Notes under the pieces: model-generated
The model's database searches: none
What the model was told of the DNA's origin: nothing
Seen by the model: only the letters and a program-made list of their open reading frames with translations
Translations under genes and position numbers: made by a program
Shown here: positions 5,736 to 6,363 of the stretch, piece by piece
Position numbering within the stretch: the stretch's first letter is position 1
Layout: each line of letters starts with the position of its first letter
Assembly: GCA_041745535.1 (NCBI GenBank)
Contig: JBGTIS010000356.1
Coordinates: 1-6,363, forward strand
Length of the DNA: 6,363 nt
Direction of reading: 5' to 3'
Source: JBGTIS01 sp041745535
GTDB taxonomy: Bacteria; Bacteroidota; Bacteroidia; Cytophagales; Cyclobacteriaceae

Positions 5736-6363
5736 TTATGTCTCCATCAATTGTGCTAAGGCACGATGGTAATTCATAAATTCTGAGGGGTTTTTGCCTG
5801 AAAAATCACTGAAATCCCTGATGAAATGAGACTGGTCGTAATAACCTCCCTGACGCACCATTTCCATCCATGGAACAAAACCTGTCGCTGTTAGCTGCGA
5901 GATATAACCAAACCTTTTGATGCGGGCAAAGAGCTTAGGGGTGATGCCCACTTTTTCTGTAAAACGGCGGCGGAACTGCCGGGGACTTATACACAAATCA
6001 TCCGATAGCTGCCGGATGGATAAAATCCCTTTTTGCCGGATGATGGTATGTACCGCGCGGTCTACCATATCCGTTTGAGCGGATACCTTGTGAAGTTTGT
6101 TTAACAGGAAATGTTCCAGCATCTGAATACGCTGGTCATGGGTTCTACAACCAAGTAGCTGCTCTCTGAGCCTATCTGCTTCATAGCCTAATACCAGGCT
6201 TAAATCAATTCTCCGCGCGGTGAACTCAATCATAGGTATGCCAAACAAATGTGGCAAAGCAGCAGGCCAGAAGGCAATACCGATCATACCTACACGGCCT
6301 TTCAGGCATAAAGTGTAGTTTTTCTTGAATTGCCCAGCTAAAAACTGGTCAGGGGCTTGGACA
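5736..6363 (-). CDS. AraC-family transcriptional regulator with DUF6597-like sensor domain (N-terminus outside window)
   Basis: The minus-strand frame runs from the window end (base 6362) to a TAA at 5736-5738, about 208 residues, and its start is beyond the window. An internal ATG at 6287 is preceded by in-frame, domain-like sequence (YTLCLKGRVG before MIGIAFWPAALPHLFGIPMI), so it is not the start. That N-terminal part matches the 'vGmigirF.P.gl..ll..P..e.t...idl' pattern of the DUF6597 sensor. The C-terminal part is an AraC double helix-turn-helix: first HTH LSIRQLSDDLCISPRQFRRR with FTEKVGITPKLFARIKRF, second HTH GYYDQSHFIRDFSDFSGKNP ending in SEFM. The phenylalanine- and proline-rich end of the second HTH is intact, so DNA binding should be retained. 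The effector is unknown. It probably forms a transcription unit with the SnoaL-like gene downstream, perhaps regulating it and itself. Confidence 0.94.
   Translation of the reverse strand, partial: VQAPDQFLAGQFKKNYTLCLKGRVGMIGIAFWPAALPHLFGIPMIEFTARRIDLSLVLGYEADRLREQLLGCRTHDQRIQMLEHFLLNKLHKVSAQTDMVDRAVHTIIRQKGILSIRQLSDDLCISPRQFRRRFTEKVGITPKLFARIKRFGYISQLTATGFVPWMEMVRQGGYYDQSHFIRDFSDFSGKNPSEFMNYHRALAQLMET

Noticed and set aside
1..6363. CRISPR array, tRNA, rRNA, retron or defence system
   Set aside because: No regularly spaced repeats, cloverleaf-like sequence or reverse transcriptase motifs were found. The CHAT-like scrap is too short to imply a working defence locus.

Overview
The window looks like a moderate-GC chromosomal stretch from a member of the Bacteroidota. 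Four things point there: a PepSY-like periplasmic protein, a TonB-dependent receptor with an N-terminal carboxypeptidase-regulatory-like domain, an invasin-type Ig-like repeat, and a DUF6597-type AraC regulator. Start codons mostly follow A-rich leaders rather than Shine-Dalgarno sites. The genus cannot be named from sequence reading alone.

Layout: (1) 1-268 is the C-terminal end of a PepSY-like protein. (2) 441-2870 is an intact 809-residue TonB-dependent outer-membrane receptor. (3) Two bases downstream begins a wreck, about 2873-4150. It reads, in order on the + strand, as the head of a TolC-family outer-membrane efflux protein, a second internal piece of the same protein, a probable C-terminal scrap of a periplasmic adaptor, the N-terminal porter part of an RND inner-membrane transporter, a probable CHAT-protease scrap, and the C-terminal end of a TPR protein. 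The pieces keep the order expected of a receptor-TolC-adaptor-RND operon followed by another locus, but most of each gene is missing. (4) 4151-4296 is AT-rich, with a pair of direct repeats at 4261-4290 that may be an insertion-sequence end. (5) 4297-5023 holds broken, frame-shifted pieces of one or more secreted or surface proteins, ending in an invasin-like Ig domain. (6) 5024-5247 has no convincing gene but contains a long inverted repeat with a nested hairpin. (7) On the minus strand, an AraC-family regulator (cut by the window end) is followed by a SnoaL-like protein, probably as one transcription unit.

No complete new system is visible. The notable signal is the decay pattern: an apparently intact receptor sits directly against an efflux operon that seems to have collapsed through several successive deletions while keeping its original gene order. 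All family assignments come from reading the translations and were not checked by a database search.
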